DNA of 7,982 nucleotides from Desulfobacteraceae bacterium (GTDB taxonomy: Bacteria; Desulfobacterota; Desulfobacteria; Desulfobacterales; UBA11574): positions 1-7,982 of the forward strand of contig PKTV01000485.1 of NCBI GenBank assembly GCA_002868985.1, read 5' to 3'. The number at the start of each line of letters is the position of its first letter. Positions within the stretch are counted from its first letter, which is position 1. This document shows positions 1-5,942 of the stretch, in pieces. Below the pieces are notes generated by a model. The model did not search any database. It was given only the letters and a program-made list of their open reading frames with translations, and was not told where the DNA came from. Both the position numbers and the translations under genes were made by a program.

Positions 1-653
1 CGACATCGAATAAAGATAAGGCACGATTTGCAAAAATTCAACGCATACTCAAAAAAACCTATCCCGAAGTCAAAACCCAGCTTCGTCACGCCAATCCCTT
101 TCAACTTCTTGTGGCAACCATACTATCTGCCCAATGTACGGATAAGCAGGTCAATGGCGTCACAAAAACTCTGTTTAATCATCTAAAAACGCCTCAGGAT
201 TTTGCAAATGCCTCCAACGAAACCATTGAAGCGCTGATTCGATCCACCGGCTATTTCCGGAACAAGGCAAAGAATATCAAAAACTGCTCAAAAAGTCTTC
301 TGGAAATATATGATGGTCAGGTACCTCAAACTTTGGATGAACTGGTAAAACTTCCCGGTGTGGGACGTAAAACCGCCAATGTGGTTCTTGGCAGTGTATT
401 TAATATTCCGGGTATTGTTGTGGACACACATGTGGCAAGAATATCAAAAAGGCTCGGACTTACGGGAAATAACCACCCGGTTAAAATTGAGTATGACCTG
501 ATGGAAATTATTCCCCGAAAAGAATGGAATGCATTTTCTTTGCAATTGATCTATTTCGGAAGGGCCATATGCAAAGCGAGAAAGCCGCTGTGTCCCACCT
601 GTCCACTCTATGATCTGTGTGAATTTCCTGATAAAATTTTAAAACCGGGATAA
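1..653 (+). CDS. nth: Endonuclease III (DNA glycosylase/AP lyase), 5' end missing
   Basis: Base-excision repair enzyme that removes oxidised pyrimidines and cleaves the abasic site. The reading frame is open from the left edge (first full codon at 3) to TAA at 651-653, giving 216 visible residues. There is no ATG in frame, and the GTG at 111 lies inside the conserved NPFQLLVATILSAQ segment, so the true start is upstream of the window, probably by only a few codons given the family length of about 210-220. Visible hallmarks are the helix-hairpin-helix LPGVGRKTANVV, with the catalytic Lys at 369-371 (equivalent to E. coli Lys120), the catalytic Asp in VDTHV, and a C-terminal [4Fe-4S] loop with spacing C-x6-C-x2-C-x5-C (CKARKPLCPTCPLYDLC). 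The gene is intact as far as seen. It converges on the kinase gene at 946-2502. Recognition is by strong family motifs; MutY is excluded by the short length and the Lys in the HhH. Confidence 0.96.
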   Translation, partial: TSNKDKARFAKIQRILKKTYPEVKTQLRHANPFQLLVATILSAQCTDKQVNGVTKTLFNHLKTPQDFANASNETIEALIRSTGYFRNKAKNIKNCSKSLLEIYDGQVPQTLDELVKLPGVGRKTANVVLGSVFNIPGIVVDTHVARISKRLGLTGNNHPVKIEYDLMEIIPRKEWNAFSLQLIYFGRAICKARKPLCPTCPLYDLCEFPDKILKPG

Positions 654-665
654 GCAGGTTTTTTT
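641..665 (+). terminator. Possible weak intrinsic terminator overlapping the nth stop codon
   Basis: AAAACC at 641-646 can pair with GGTTTT at 657-662 around a 10-nt loop that contains the TAA stop, and the right arm runs into seven consecutive T (659-665). A competing hairpin pairs AGGTTTTT (656-663) with AAAAACCT (671-678). The stem is short and AT-rich, so termination strength is doubtful. Confidence 0.3.
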
Positions 666-680
666 ACATTAAAAACCTAA

Positions 681-754
681 CCCGGACAAGCCAGTTGTAG
701 CGAAACGGACTTGTCCGCCTGTGCCGTGTGGCGGAAATCCCGATTTATCGGGGA
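681..754. repeat. Cluster of three short inverted repeats (palindromic mosaic)
   Basis: Three stem-loops follow one another. CGGACAAG (683-690) pairs with CTTGTCCG (710-717). TCCGCC (714-719) pairs with GGCGGA (730-735) around a 10-nt loop. CCCGAT (739-744) pairs with ATCGGG (747-752) across 2 nt. The first two overlap at 714-717, so they are alternative folds. The palindromes are GC-richer than the surrounding AT-rich spacer. They resemble the repetitive extragenic palindromes that recur in bacterial genomes, but copy number cannot be judged from one window. Confidence 0.5.
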
Positions 755-768
755 ACCAAAAATATTTG

Positions 769-838
769 CCACCAAGGCACAAAGACACGAAGGATTTTAT
801 TTTGTTATTCGTTTTTAGTGTCTTGGTGTCTTTGTGGC
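769..838. repeat. Imperfect inverted repeat with 'cacaaagacac' arms
   Basis: The left arm at 776-792 (GGCACAAAGACACGAAG) and the reverse complement of the right arm at 822-838 agree at 15 of 17 positions, with about 29 nt of AT-rich sequence between them. A degenerate third relative starts at 856 (GCCACAAAACGCACAAAAT). I recognise this 'caccaaggcacaaagacacgaag' style of sequence as common in intergenic DNA of environmental bacteria including Desulfobacterota; that is recollection, not a search result. Translation through it gives HKDTK-type peptides that often appear as spurious small proteins. Confidence 0.6.
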
Positions 839-844
839 GAGAAG

Positions 845-865
845 AAAAAAGTTTTGCCACAAAAC
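845..865 (-). terminator. Candidate intrinsic terminator for the four-gene minus-strand operon
   Basis: Read on the minus strand, GTTTTG, a TGG loop and CAAAAC (865 down to 851) are followed directly by six T (850-845). It lies about 80 nt past the kinase stop codon at 946. The stem is only 6 bp and mostly A/T, so it is a weak candidate, but its position and U-tract fit. Confidence 0.4.
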
Positions 866-906
866 GCACAAAATTTACAATAAAGACACTAACTCGGTCC
901 GGTGAA

Positions 907-926
907 GTCGATGTGGCGACATCGGC
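907..926. repeat. Perfect short hairpin just downstream of the kinase gene
   Basis: CGATGT (909-914) and ACATCG (919-924) form a 6-bp stem around a GGCG tetraloop. It extends to 8 bp through a T-G wobble (908/925) and a G-C pair (907/926). No U-tract follows on either strand, so it is not a standard intrinsic terminator. It lies 20 nt past the kinase stop on the minus strand and could protect the 3' end of the mRNA or be part of the palindromic mosaic. Confidence 0.5.
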
Positions 927-945
927 TCGATTACATCTTCAACCT

Positions 946-2502
946 CTAAGATTTTCGGTCCAGGACTTCCCGAATTGTTTCTGCAATTTCTGCAATACGG
1001 ACCGGCTTGCCAATTAAGGCACCAATTTCCAGATGTCTGGTATTCTCTTCCGTTATTTTTTCATTGAATCCGGTACATAAAATAATCGGAATATCGGACT
1101 GAATAAGACGTAATTCCTTGATCAATTCCATCCCTGTCATTTTGGGCATGGTTTGGTCGGTGATAACCAAATCAAAGGTTTTAGACGCCTTTTGGAATGT
1201 CTCTAGAGCGTTAACGCTATTTAACGTTGAAATGACCTGATAGCCGAGTCTTTCCAGCATTAAATGCATCATTTCAAGCACATCTTCTTCATCATCGACC
1301 AGTAAAATCGTTTCATTGCCCAGTGGTATATGCGCTTCCGTGGATATTTCGGAAATTTTGTCGGATTGGGTATCGGTCAGCGGCAGATAAACATCAATTG
1401 TTGTCCCCTGATCCGGGTCAGAGGAAATGCAAGTCATCCCTTCATAGCTTCGGATAATTTCATGTACAACATTCAATCCCATGCCGGCGCCTATATTCCG
1501 GTCATCGGTGCGATATTGTGGATCGAAAACGTGCTGGACTTCAGTTTGCCCGAGGCCGGGACCTGTATCTTTAACTGTCAGCCTCAGGTAACATCCAGGG
1601 TTTAAATCAACTTCAGAGGGTAGATCGCCGGGAGCCAGATCCACTTCTTGGAGGGTAATTTCCAGTTCACCCCCTTTTTCTTCCATAACCTGATATGCGT
1701 TGGTACAAAGGTTCATCAGCACCTGCTGAATCTCAGATGGATCGGCCGCCACAGGGCCGCAGGTATTCTCTATTTCATGGCGCAATTCAATGGTCGCCGG
1801 CAGTGACGCCCTTAACAGCTTCAGTGTTTCTTTTATAATATATTGAATCTTTAATGGCTTTCTCTTCTGCCCCCCTTTTGTGCTGAAATTCTGAATCTGC
1901 TGAATCAGGTCTTTAGCCCGATCAGCAGCCTTAAGGACAGATGCCAGATTTTTTCTGGTTTTGCTGTTTTCAGGCACATCATACATGCACATCTCGGTGT
2001 ATCCGATAATCGGAAAGAGAACATTGTTAAATTCGTGTGCGATCCCCCCCGCCAGGGTCCCAATGGATTCCATCTTTTGGGCCTGTTGAAGCTGCTTTTT
2101 AAGTTCGGCTTTTTCTTTCTCCAGTGCACTGATTCGCAATACCATATTAACTTGAGTCGCCAACTCTGCTTTGTTTATGGGCTTCCCCAGAAAACCCGCC
2201 GCCCCGGCCTCCAATCCCTTAACATAGCTGTTGGGATCGGATTGGATATCGGTCATCAAAAGAACCGGGATGTGTTTTGTGTTTTCTTCAGATTTCAGTG
2301 TTCTGCACACCTCGTACCGATCTATCCCTCCTATTTCAAGATCCAGAAGAACCAGTTCCGGAGACTCGGCCTTTGTGCTTTCTATCCCTTCAATTCCTGA
2401 TTGGGCAGGAATGACAAGACAATCAGGAATTAAATCCTCCAATAAGGTGGACATCGTATTCAGATCGTCATTATTATTGCTAATCACCAATATTTTCTTC
2501 AT
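946..2502 (-). CDS. Soluble hybrid histidine kinase, REC-HisKA-HATPase_c-REC
   Basis: 518-residue two-component protein with no membrane segment or signal peptide, so it should act in the cytoplasm. Domains in order: receiver 1 (about 1-122; phospho-acceptor Asp54, Thr84, Lys107 in GKP); a coiled linker (about 125-143); HisKA with phospho-donor His156 in GTLAGGIAHEFNN; HATPase_c with N-box Asn268 (LMNLCTNAYQ), DTGPG at 312-316 and GAGMGL at 338-343; receiver 2 (about 397-515; Asp403/Asp404, phospho-acceptor Asp449, Thr477, Lys499). The likely flow is His156 to Asp449. Receiver 1 has Ser8-Asn9 where the Mg-binding acidic pair should be, so it may be weakly or not phosphorylated. The ATG at 2502 is the first possible start, since an in-frame TGA lies two codons upstream. 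It begins 14 nt after the racemase-like gene stop and is the last gene of the operon. No sensor domain or DNA-binding output is fused, so input and output partners are unknown. Stop is TAG at 948-946. Confidence 0.93.
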   Translation of the reverse strand: MKKILVISNNNDDLNTMSTLLEDLIPDCLVIPAQSGIEGIESTKAESPELVLLDLEIGGIDRYEVCRTLKSEENTKHIPVLLMTDIQSDPNSYVKGLEAGAAGFLGKPINKAELATQVNMVLRISALEKEKAELKKQLQQAQKMESIGTLAGGIAHEFNNVLFPIIGYTEMCMYDVPENSKTRKNLASVLKAADRAKDLIQQIQNFSTKGGQKRKPLKIQYIIKETLKLLRASLPATIELRHEIENTCGPVAADPSEIQQVLMNLCTNAYQVMEEKGGELEITLQEVDLAPGDLPSEVDLNPGCYLRLTVKDTGPGLGQTEVQHVFDPQYRTDDRNIGAGMGLNVVHEIIRSYEGMTCISSDPDQGTTIDVYLPLTDTQSDKISEISTEAHIPLGNETILLVDDEEDVLEMMHLMLERLGYQVISTLNSVNALETFQKASKTFDLVITDQTMPKMTGMELIKELRLIQSDIPIILCTGFNEKITEENTRHLEIGALIGKPVRIAEIAETIREVLDRKS

Positions 2503-2516
2503 AGATCACCATCTTG

Positions 2517-3683
2517 TTAAAAAACATCCTTTTCAGCAAACAATTTTATTTGGTTTTTTGTATAACCGAGTTCCTTAAGGACTGAAGCGGTACTTTCTCC
2601 AAAGCCCACCGGCAGCGTTCGAATCGAACCCGGTGTTTCACTCAACTTAATCGACGTCCCAAAAGTTGCGGTCTCTTTTCCGTTTTTTTGACGCATGCCC
2701 ACAACCATTTTTCTTTCCCGAAAAAAGGGGTCCTCCAGCACTTCTTTAAGCGTTTGAATTCGTCCCCAGCACACATCAAGATCTGCGAGTTCGGTTTCCC
2801 ACTGGTCAAGCGTTTTTTTCTTAAACGTTCTGCGCATAAAATCAATGATCTCTTCCCGGCGTTTTTCGTCATACTGGCGTGCACCATACTCCGGGACTCC
2901 TAAATGATCACAAAGATTTCTCCAGAAACGATTTTCCACTGCACCGATGGAAATATATCGTCCATCGGCTGTTTCATAGGTGTTATAAAAAGCGTACCTG
3001 TGAGAAAGTATGGATTCACCGCGTTTGGGGAATTCTCCTGTACGTTGATGTAAAAAAAGGGCCAGTGACAAAAAGCTGACCATTGTGTCTGTCATGGAAA
3101 TATCGATATGTTGACCTTTACCGGTCCTTTCCCTGGCCCACAGGGCCATAAGGATTCCAATGGCGGCGTTCATTCCTCCCCCTGCAATGTCCCCTATTTG
3201 GACACCCGGAATGGATGGTGGGCGATCCGGTTCGCCCATAAGATCAAGAACACCCGAACAGCCCAGAAAATTCACATCGTGCCCGGCTCGATTCCGGTTG
3301 GATCCGCTTTGACCGTATCCTGTAATGGAACAGTAAATAATTTTTGGATTGATGTTGCGAACCGTATCATAGTCAATTCCGAGTCTGTGGACAACCCCTG
3401 GTCGAAACCCCTCCAGCAAGATATCCGCTTTATTGACCAAACGGAAAAAAATCTCTTTGCCTTCCCGGGTTTTCAAGTTTAAGGACATGTGCTCTTTGTT
3501 TCGATTGACCTCGGAGATGAAGAGGTCGTCAGATAAAAAACGTTTGTCTTCCACCGAAATCACACGTGCACCATGGTCTGCCAGGATCATGGAACAAAAC
3601 GGTCCAGGCAGCAAACGGGACAGATCCAGAACCAATATCCCGGACAAGGCGCCGTTATTTGCTATGTTTTTCAAAGGTTTCAT
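2517..3683 (-). CDS. Family III CoA-transferase fold protein, probably alpha-methylacyl-CoA racemase-like
   Basis: 388-residue CaiB/BaiF-family protein, within the normal size for the family. The N-terminal block ILVLDLSRLLPGPFCSMILADHGARV is the typical CoA-binding Rossmann start. GFRPGVVHRLGIDY, GYGQSG and RTGKGQHIDISM are further family blocks. Residues matching the racemase catalytic set of MCR/AMACR are present: His135-Asp136 in AGHDVNF, Asp165 in GDIAGGG and Glu250 in GAVENRF. This favours 2-methylacyl-CoA epimerisation (proton abstraction and return at C2) over CoA transfer, where the equivalent of Asp165 would form the acyl-enzyme. A transferase role is not excluded. It is cytoplasmic. 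The ATG at 3683-3681 overlaps the TGA of the upstream gene in an ATGA, which implies translational coupling. A modest AGG lies upstream of the start. Stop is TAA at 2519-2517. Confidence 0.9.
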   Translation of the reverse strand: MKPLKNIANNGALSGILVLDLSRLLPGPFCSMILADHGARVISVEDKRFLSDDLFISEVNRNKEHMSLNLKTREGKEIFFRLVNKADILLEGFRPGVVHRLGIDYDTVRNINPKIIYCSITGYGQSGSNRNRAGHDVNFLGCSGVLDLMGEPDRPPSIPGVQIGDIAGGGMNAAIGILMALWARERTGKGQHIDISMTDTMVSFLSLALFLHQRTGEFPKRGESILSHRYAFYNTYETADGRYISIGAVENRFWRNLCDHLGVPEYGARQYDEKRREEIIDFMRRTFKKKTLDQWETELADLDVCWGRIQTLKEVLEDPFFRERKMVVGMRQKNGKETATFGTSIKLSETPGSIRTLPVGFGESTASVLKELGYTKNQIKLFAEKDVF

Positions 3684-4480
3684 TTTAAACCTGTAGCCGA
3701 AACCAACTCCCCCACAAAGCTTCCGACAGCAACTTTACTCTTTATTTTTACTGGAATTCTTCGTTTATCCGCAGTGACCCACAACTGAATTTTAGCGTTC
3801 TTGCTTTTTTCAAATACACCACCAATATGTTTCAGTTCGGGTTCTATGAGATAAGTGTCGTATGTACCACTTTTCAGTTTAAGCGTTTCTCTTTTAATGA
3901 CAGAAAGCTTGCCGATGACACATTTCTTTCCATCTGTTACCGGACGCTCAATTTTTGATTTCTCTTGAAAATCAAAAAGACGAACAAAATAAAACGCGGA
4001 TAATGGATCAAATGATCCGGACAGTATGTCAATGGGCGGCCGTTTATCATTAAAGTTGGTATATTGGGCCTTGTTATTCTGCCAATCGAAATTCACAACA
4101 ATATCCCTGTGGGTTTTTCCTTCGCGCTGCTTTTTTTTATACACCACCGAATGGGTCATTTCAGTGTTTGCATAGGCATCTATTCTGTCCCGCACTTTAT
4201 AGAGGGTGTCGATAAAGGCATTTGATTTTGCCGTCAGTAAAAAATGGTATGCTTTAACACCATCAATGGTTTCCATGGGAAGCACTTCAAGAACGCTCTC
4301 ACCAGCAGGTATAATCGTCCATTTAAGCAGAAACGTCAGTCTTTCACCCGGATAAAAAGGAAAATCTTTCTCACCGGCTTTGACACAAGGATTTGAACCC
4401 AAAATCGCAATCGCTAAAATGATGATGAATGTGGCAGACCGCCAGATTTTCACTCGGATATTTAGAATATATGTATACAC
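3680..4480 (-). CDS. Exported DUF3108-like protein
   Basis: Up to 266 residues. The N terminus has a basic stretch (KIWRS), a hydrophobic core at about 17-28 (TFIIILAIAILG) and a plausible signal peptidase I site after Ala35 (VKA before GEKDF), so the mature protein is probably periplasmic. There is no lipobox. The mature part begins FPFYPGERLTFLLKWTIIPAGES, which matches the opening of DUF3108 proteins, a beta-rich family of unknown function; YKVRDRIDAY and DPLSAFYFVR also fit that family. The start is uncertain. The GTG at 4480 begins 2 nt after the HD-gene stop, but the GTG at 4453 would give a more usual 26-residue signal peptide (starting KIWRS). Neither has a good Shine-Dalgarno, so coupling to upstream translation is likely. 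The TGA stop overlaps the next gene's ATG. Confidence 0.82.
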   Translation of the reverse strand: MYTYILNIRVKIWRSATFIIILAIAILGSNPCVKAGEKDFPFYPGERLTFLLKWTIIPAGESVLEVLPMETIDGVKAYHFLLTAKSNAFIDTLYKVRDRIDAYANTEMTHSVVYKKKQREGKTHRDIVVNFDWQNNKAQYTNFNDKRPPIDILSGSFDPLSAFYFVRLFDFQEKSKIERPVTDGKKCVIGKLSVIKRETLKLKSGTYDTYLIEPELKHIGGVFEKSKNAKIQLWVTADKRRIPVKIKSKVAVGSFVGELVSATGLK

Positions 4481-4482
4481 GG

Positions 4483-5241
4483 TTATAGCAAATCCGCAAA
4501 CTCTGTCTGAATAACATCAAACAGTGTCTCGCCGATGGCAAGCCCGAGATCGACAAACTGGGGCCCGTATTTTTTCCCGGTATCTGTCCGGAATGTGTGC
4601 TTTATTTTGGCAAGTTTTTCCATCCCTACTGGATAAAGATCCACAAATTGGGCAACAGGAATGTTAAAAAAGGATACCATGGCCCATACCGTATCTGTAA
4701 AGTTATCAGGCCCCCACCGAAATTTATCGGCATCATAAAGGCAGTCGGATACAAGCGCACCTTCAGGGGTACTTGCTTTTACGGTTTTTTTAAAGGCTTC
4801 ATGATTGCGAATCGCCCGACAGATATCATCGACCTCATGGGATTTAAAGGGAAAGACTTTTAGAACTTGCCTTGCATAGACTGCCCCCTTAACTGCATGT
4901 TCTTCATGTCTTCGCTGAATATCATGGAGAAGACCGGCACATTGGACGATGATGACTCTCTGGTTAATAAAATTGTCGGAGCGTCCGGCAAGCTTATTCT
5001 CAATAATCATTAAAGCACCTGCATCAATTGCTACTTTTAATGCGTGTTTAATGCCGTGTCCAAAATCATCTTCAAGGTGCTCGGCAACAAATGATCGTAA
5101 TTTTTCGGTGAGAGGGTTTGTCTCGAGATATTGTAGGGACAATTCATTTGCATGAGAATGGTCTTGATAAAAATCAGGGGATGGATACTGAGAAACAATT
5201 TGGCGGGCTCGTTGGCGAATACGAGTATAAATAATTTCCAT
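4483..5241 (-). CDS. HD-domain phosphohydrolase-like protein
   Basis: 252-residue cytoplasmic protein, first gene of the operon. Metal-binding HD pattern in order: His66 (in GHGIKHALKVA, the HxxxV helix), His106-Asp107 (CAGLLHDIQRRH), His147 (IRNHEAF) and Asp171 (DADKFRWGPDN). This H...HD...H...D arrangement is typical of metal-dependent phosphohydrolases acting on nucleotides or related phosphoesters, but the substrate cannot be told. It lacks the HD-GYP signature, so a c-di-GMP phosphodiesterase is not supported. The first 45 residues look like a family-specific helical extension. ATG 5241 is the only reasonable start, since an in-frame TAA lies eight codons upstream; the Shine-Dalgarno is weak. 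The stop is 2 nt before the GTG of the DUF3108-like gene. The terminator at 5284-5340 separates it from the gene upstream, so it needs its own promoter in the short AT-rich stretch 5242-5290, where I see no convincing -35/-10 pair. Confidence 0.87.
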   Translation of the reverse strand: MEIIYTRIRQRARQIVSQYPSPDFYQDHSHANELSLQYLETNPLTEKLRSFVAEHLEDDFGHGIKHALKVAIDAGALMIIENKLAGRSDNFINQRVIIVQCAGLLHDIQRRHEEHAVKGAVYARQVLKVFPFKSHEVDDICRAIRNHEAFKKTVKASTPEGALVSDCLYDADKFRWGPDNFTDTVWAMVSFFNIPVAQFVDLYPVGMEKLAKIKHTFRTDTGKKYGPQFVDLGLAIGETLFDVIQTEFADLL

Positions 5242-5254
5242 ATTGTCTGATGCG

Positions 5255-5285
5255 TTGAAAAATTATTATTTTTTGACTTTTTCAA
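5255..5285. repeat. AT-rich perfect inverted repeat upstream of the HD gene
   Basis: TTGAAAAA (5255-5262) and TTTTTCAA (5278-5285) are an exact 8-bp inverted repeat with a 15-nt AT-rich centre. It sits 14 nt upstream of the HD-gene start, where the promoter or 5' leader must lie, so it could be an operator or simply low-complexity sequence. Confidence 0.4.
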
Positions 5286-5340
5286 AAAAAATCTCATCTA
5301 AATTCGGATGGTTTTGTTTAAAAACCGAATTTCTGATGAA
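5284..5340 (-). terminator. Intrinsic terminator downstream of the small exported-protein gene
   Basis: On the minus strand AAATTCGG (5332-5325) pairs with CCGAATTT (5307-5300), and an outer CATC/GATG pairing extends the stem past a small internal loop. After AGA comes an eight-T tract (5291-5284). It lies about 100 nt past the stop at 5441. Stem plus U-tract make this the most convincing terminator in the window, and it separates the small gene from the HD operon. Confidence 0.65.
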
Positions 5341-5343
5341 CGC

Positions 5344-5413
5344 GGTAAGATTCTCGGCATATCCAAGGTTATGCCTTTAGTTTTTGCAAACCCTTATGCA
5401 TCAATATCTTACC
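5344..5413. repeat. Nested inverted repeats in the 3' region of the small exported-protein gene
   Basis: GGTAAGAT (5344-5351) is the exact reverse complement of ATCTTACC (5406-5413). Inside it, GGCATA (5356-5361) pairs with TATGCC (5370-5375) around an 8-nt loop. The stretch lies between the stop codon at 5441 and the terminator, so it would be in the 3' UTR of the minus-strand transcript. It matches no RNA family I recognise. Confidence 0.4.
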
Positions 5414-5440
5414 ACATTTCTTTGCAAAAAATCGCTCAAC

Positions 5441-5935
5441 TTAAATTGAAGTTAAAGAAAAAAGGTTGCCGCAAACCTTCCATTGGCCGTCTTCTTTAAT
5501 GACACGAATGATCTTGTCAACCTCATGAGTTGAGCCAATGTCAAATAGTTTGGCAACAACCGGGTAAACAGGATTTATCGCAACCCTTATTTTACCGGTT
5601 ATCCGGATTTGAGCCTCGGTATCATTTTTTGAAATGGTTTCGGTTTCTATGTGATAAAGTTTATTTTTCAAAAAATTAATATCAAAACCACGTTCTCTAG
5701 CTGTTTGGGCAGCGAAATACAGATATTCATCGACCACATCGACATCCTCAGAAGCGAGTTGTTTTTTACAGATTTTTTTTGTCATTGATTTGTCAAGCTC
5801 AAAATATGCCTTGCTAAATTCTACAACAGCTTTGTTCGGCGTATCTATAGCATCTGCCACAGAAAATATTAACTGTACCACAAATCCGATAATTAGAACC
5901 AGAATGATACCTACGCTTCTGTTTAACTGGACCAT
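5441..5935 (-). CDS. Small exported protein of unknown function
   Basis: 164 residues. It has an N-terminal signal peptide with hydrophobic core at about 8-25 (VGIILVLIIGFVVQLIFS) and a good cleavage site after Ala29 (ADA before IDTP), so it is probably periplasmic. The mature part starts TPNKAVVEFSKAYFELDKS, and the C-terminal end has KEDGQWKVCGN. This layout resembles small NTF2-like/DUF4878-type secreted proteins, in which a helical 'TP..av..f' opening is followed by a beta sheet ending in a 'dGkWkv' strand. That likeness is by eye only. Two cysteines (56 and 155) remain in the mature protein and could form a disulfide. The ATG at 5935 is fixed by a near-perfect ribosome binding site. It is transcribed alone, with its own terminator, divergently from the activase gene. 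I do not recognise a specific function. Confidence 0.8.
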   Translation of the reverse strand: MVQLNRSVGIILVLIIGFVVQLIFSVADAIDTPNKAVVEFSKAYFELDKSMTKKICKKQLASEDVDVVDEYLYFAAQTARERGFDINFLKNKLYHIETETISKNDTEAQIRITGKIRVAINPVYPVVAKLFDIGSTHEVDKIIRVIKEDGQWKVCGNLFSLTSI

Positions 5936-5942
5936 CTAATCT

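Noticed and set aside
111..653. GTG at 111 as the start of nth
   Set aside because: It lies within the conserved NPFQLLVATILSAQ block, and homologous sequence continues upstream to the left edge, so the real start is outside the window.
669..869. 66-residue open frame on the minus strand in the 654-945 spacer
   Set aside because: Its sequence is the translation of the same inverted repeats, with no family likeness and no start signal.
769..890. Possible CRISPR-like array from the repeated 'cacaaagacac' units
   Set aside because: Units are in mixed orientation, irregularly spaced and diverged, with no cas genes; they fit a palindromic repeat instead.
721..1017. 98-residue open frame on the plus strand
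   Set aside because: It runs through the palindromic repeats and then antisense to the 3' end of the kinase gene. Its HKDTK-like content is repeat-derived and there is no ribosome binding site.
4483..5241. HD protein as a c-di-GMP phosphodiesterase (HD-GYP)
   Set aside because: No GYP motif or HD-GYP spacing; only the general H...HD...H...D pattern is present.
5341..5440. tRNA-like fold in the spacer
   Set aside because: The stems do not form a cloverleaf and there is no T-loop GTTCRA or CCA-proximal acceptor pairing.
5308..5499. 63-residue open frame on the plus strand
   Set aside because: It starts inside the terminator hairpin and ends antisense to the small exported-protein gene; low-complexity lysine-rich end and no ribosome binding site.
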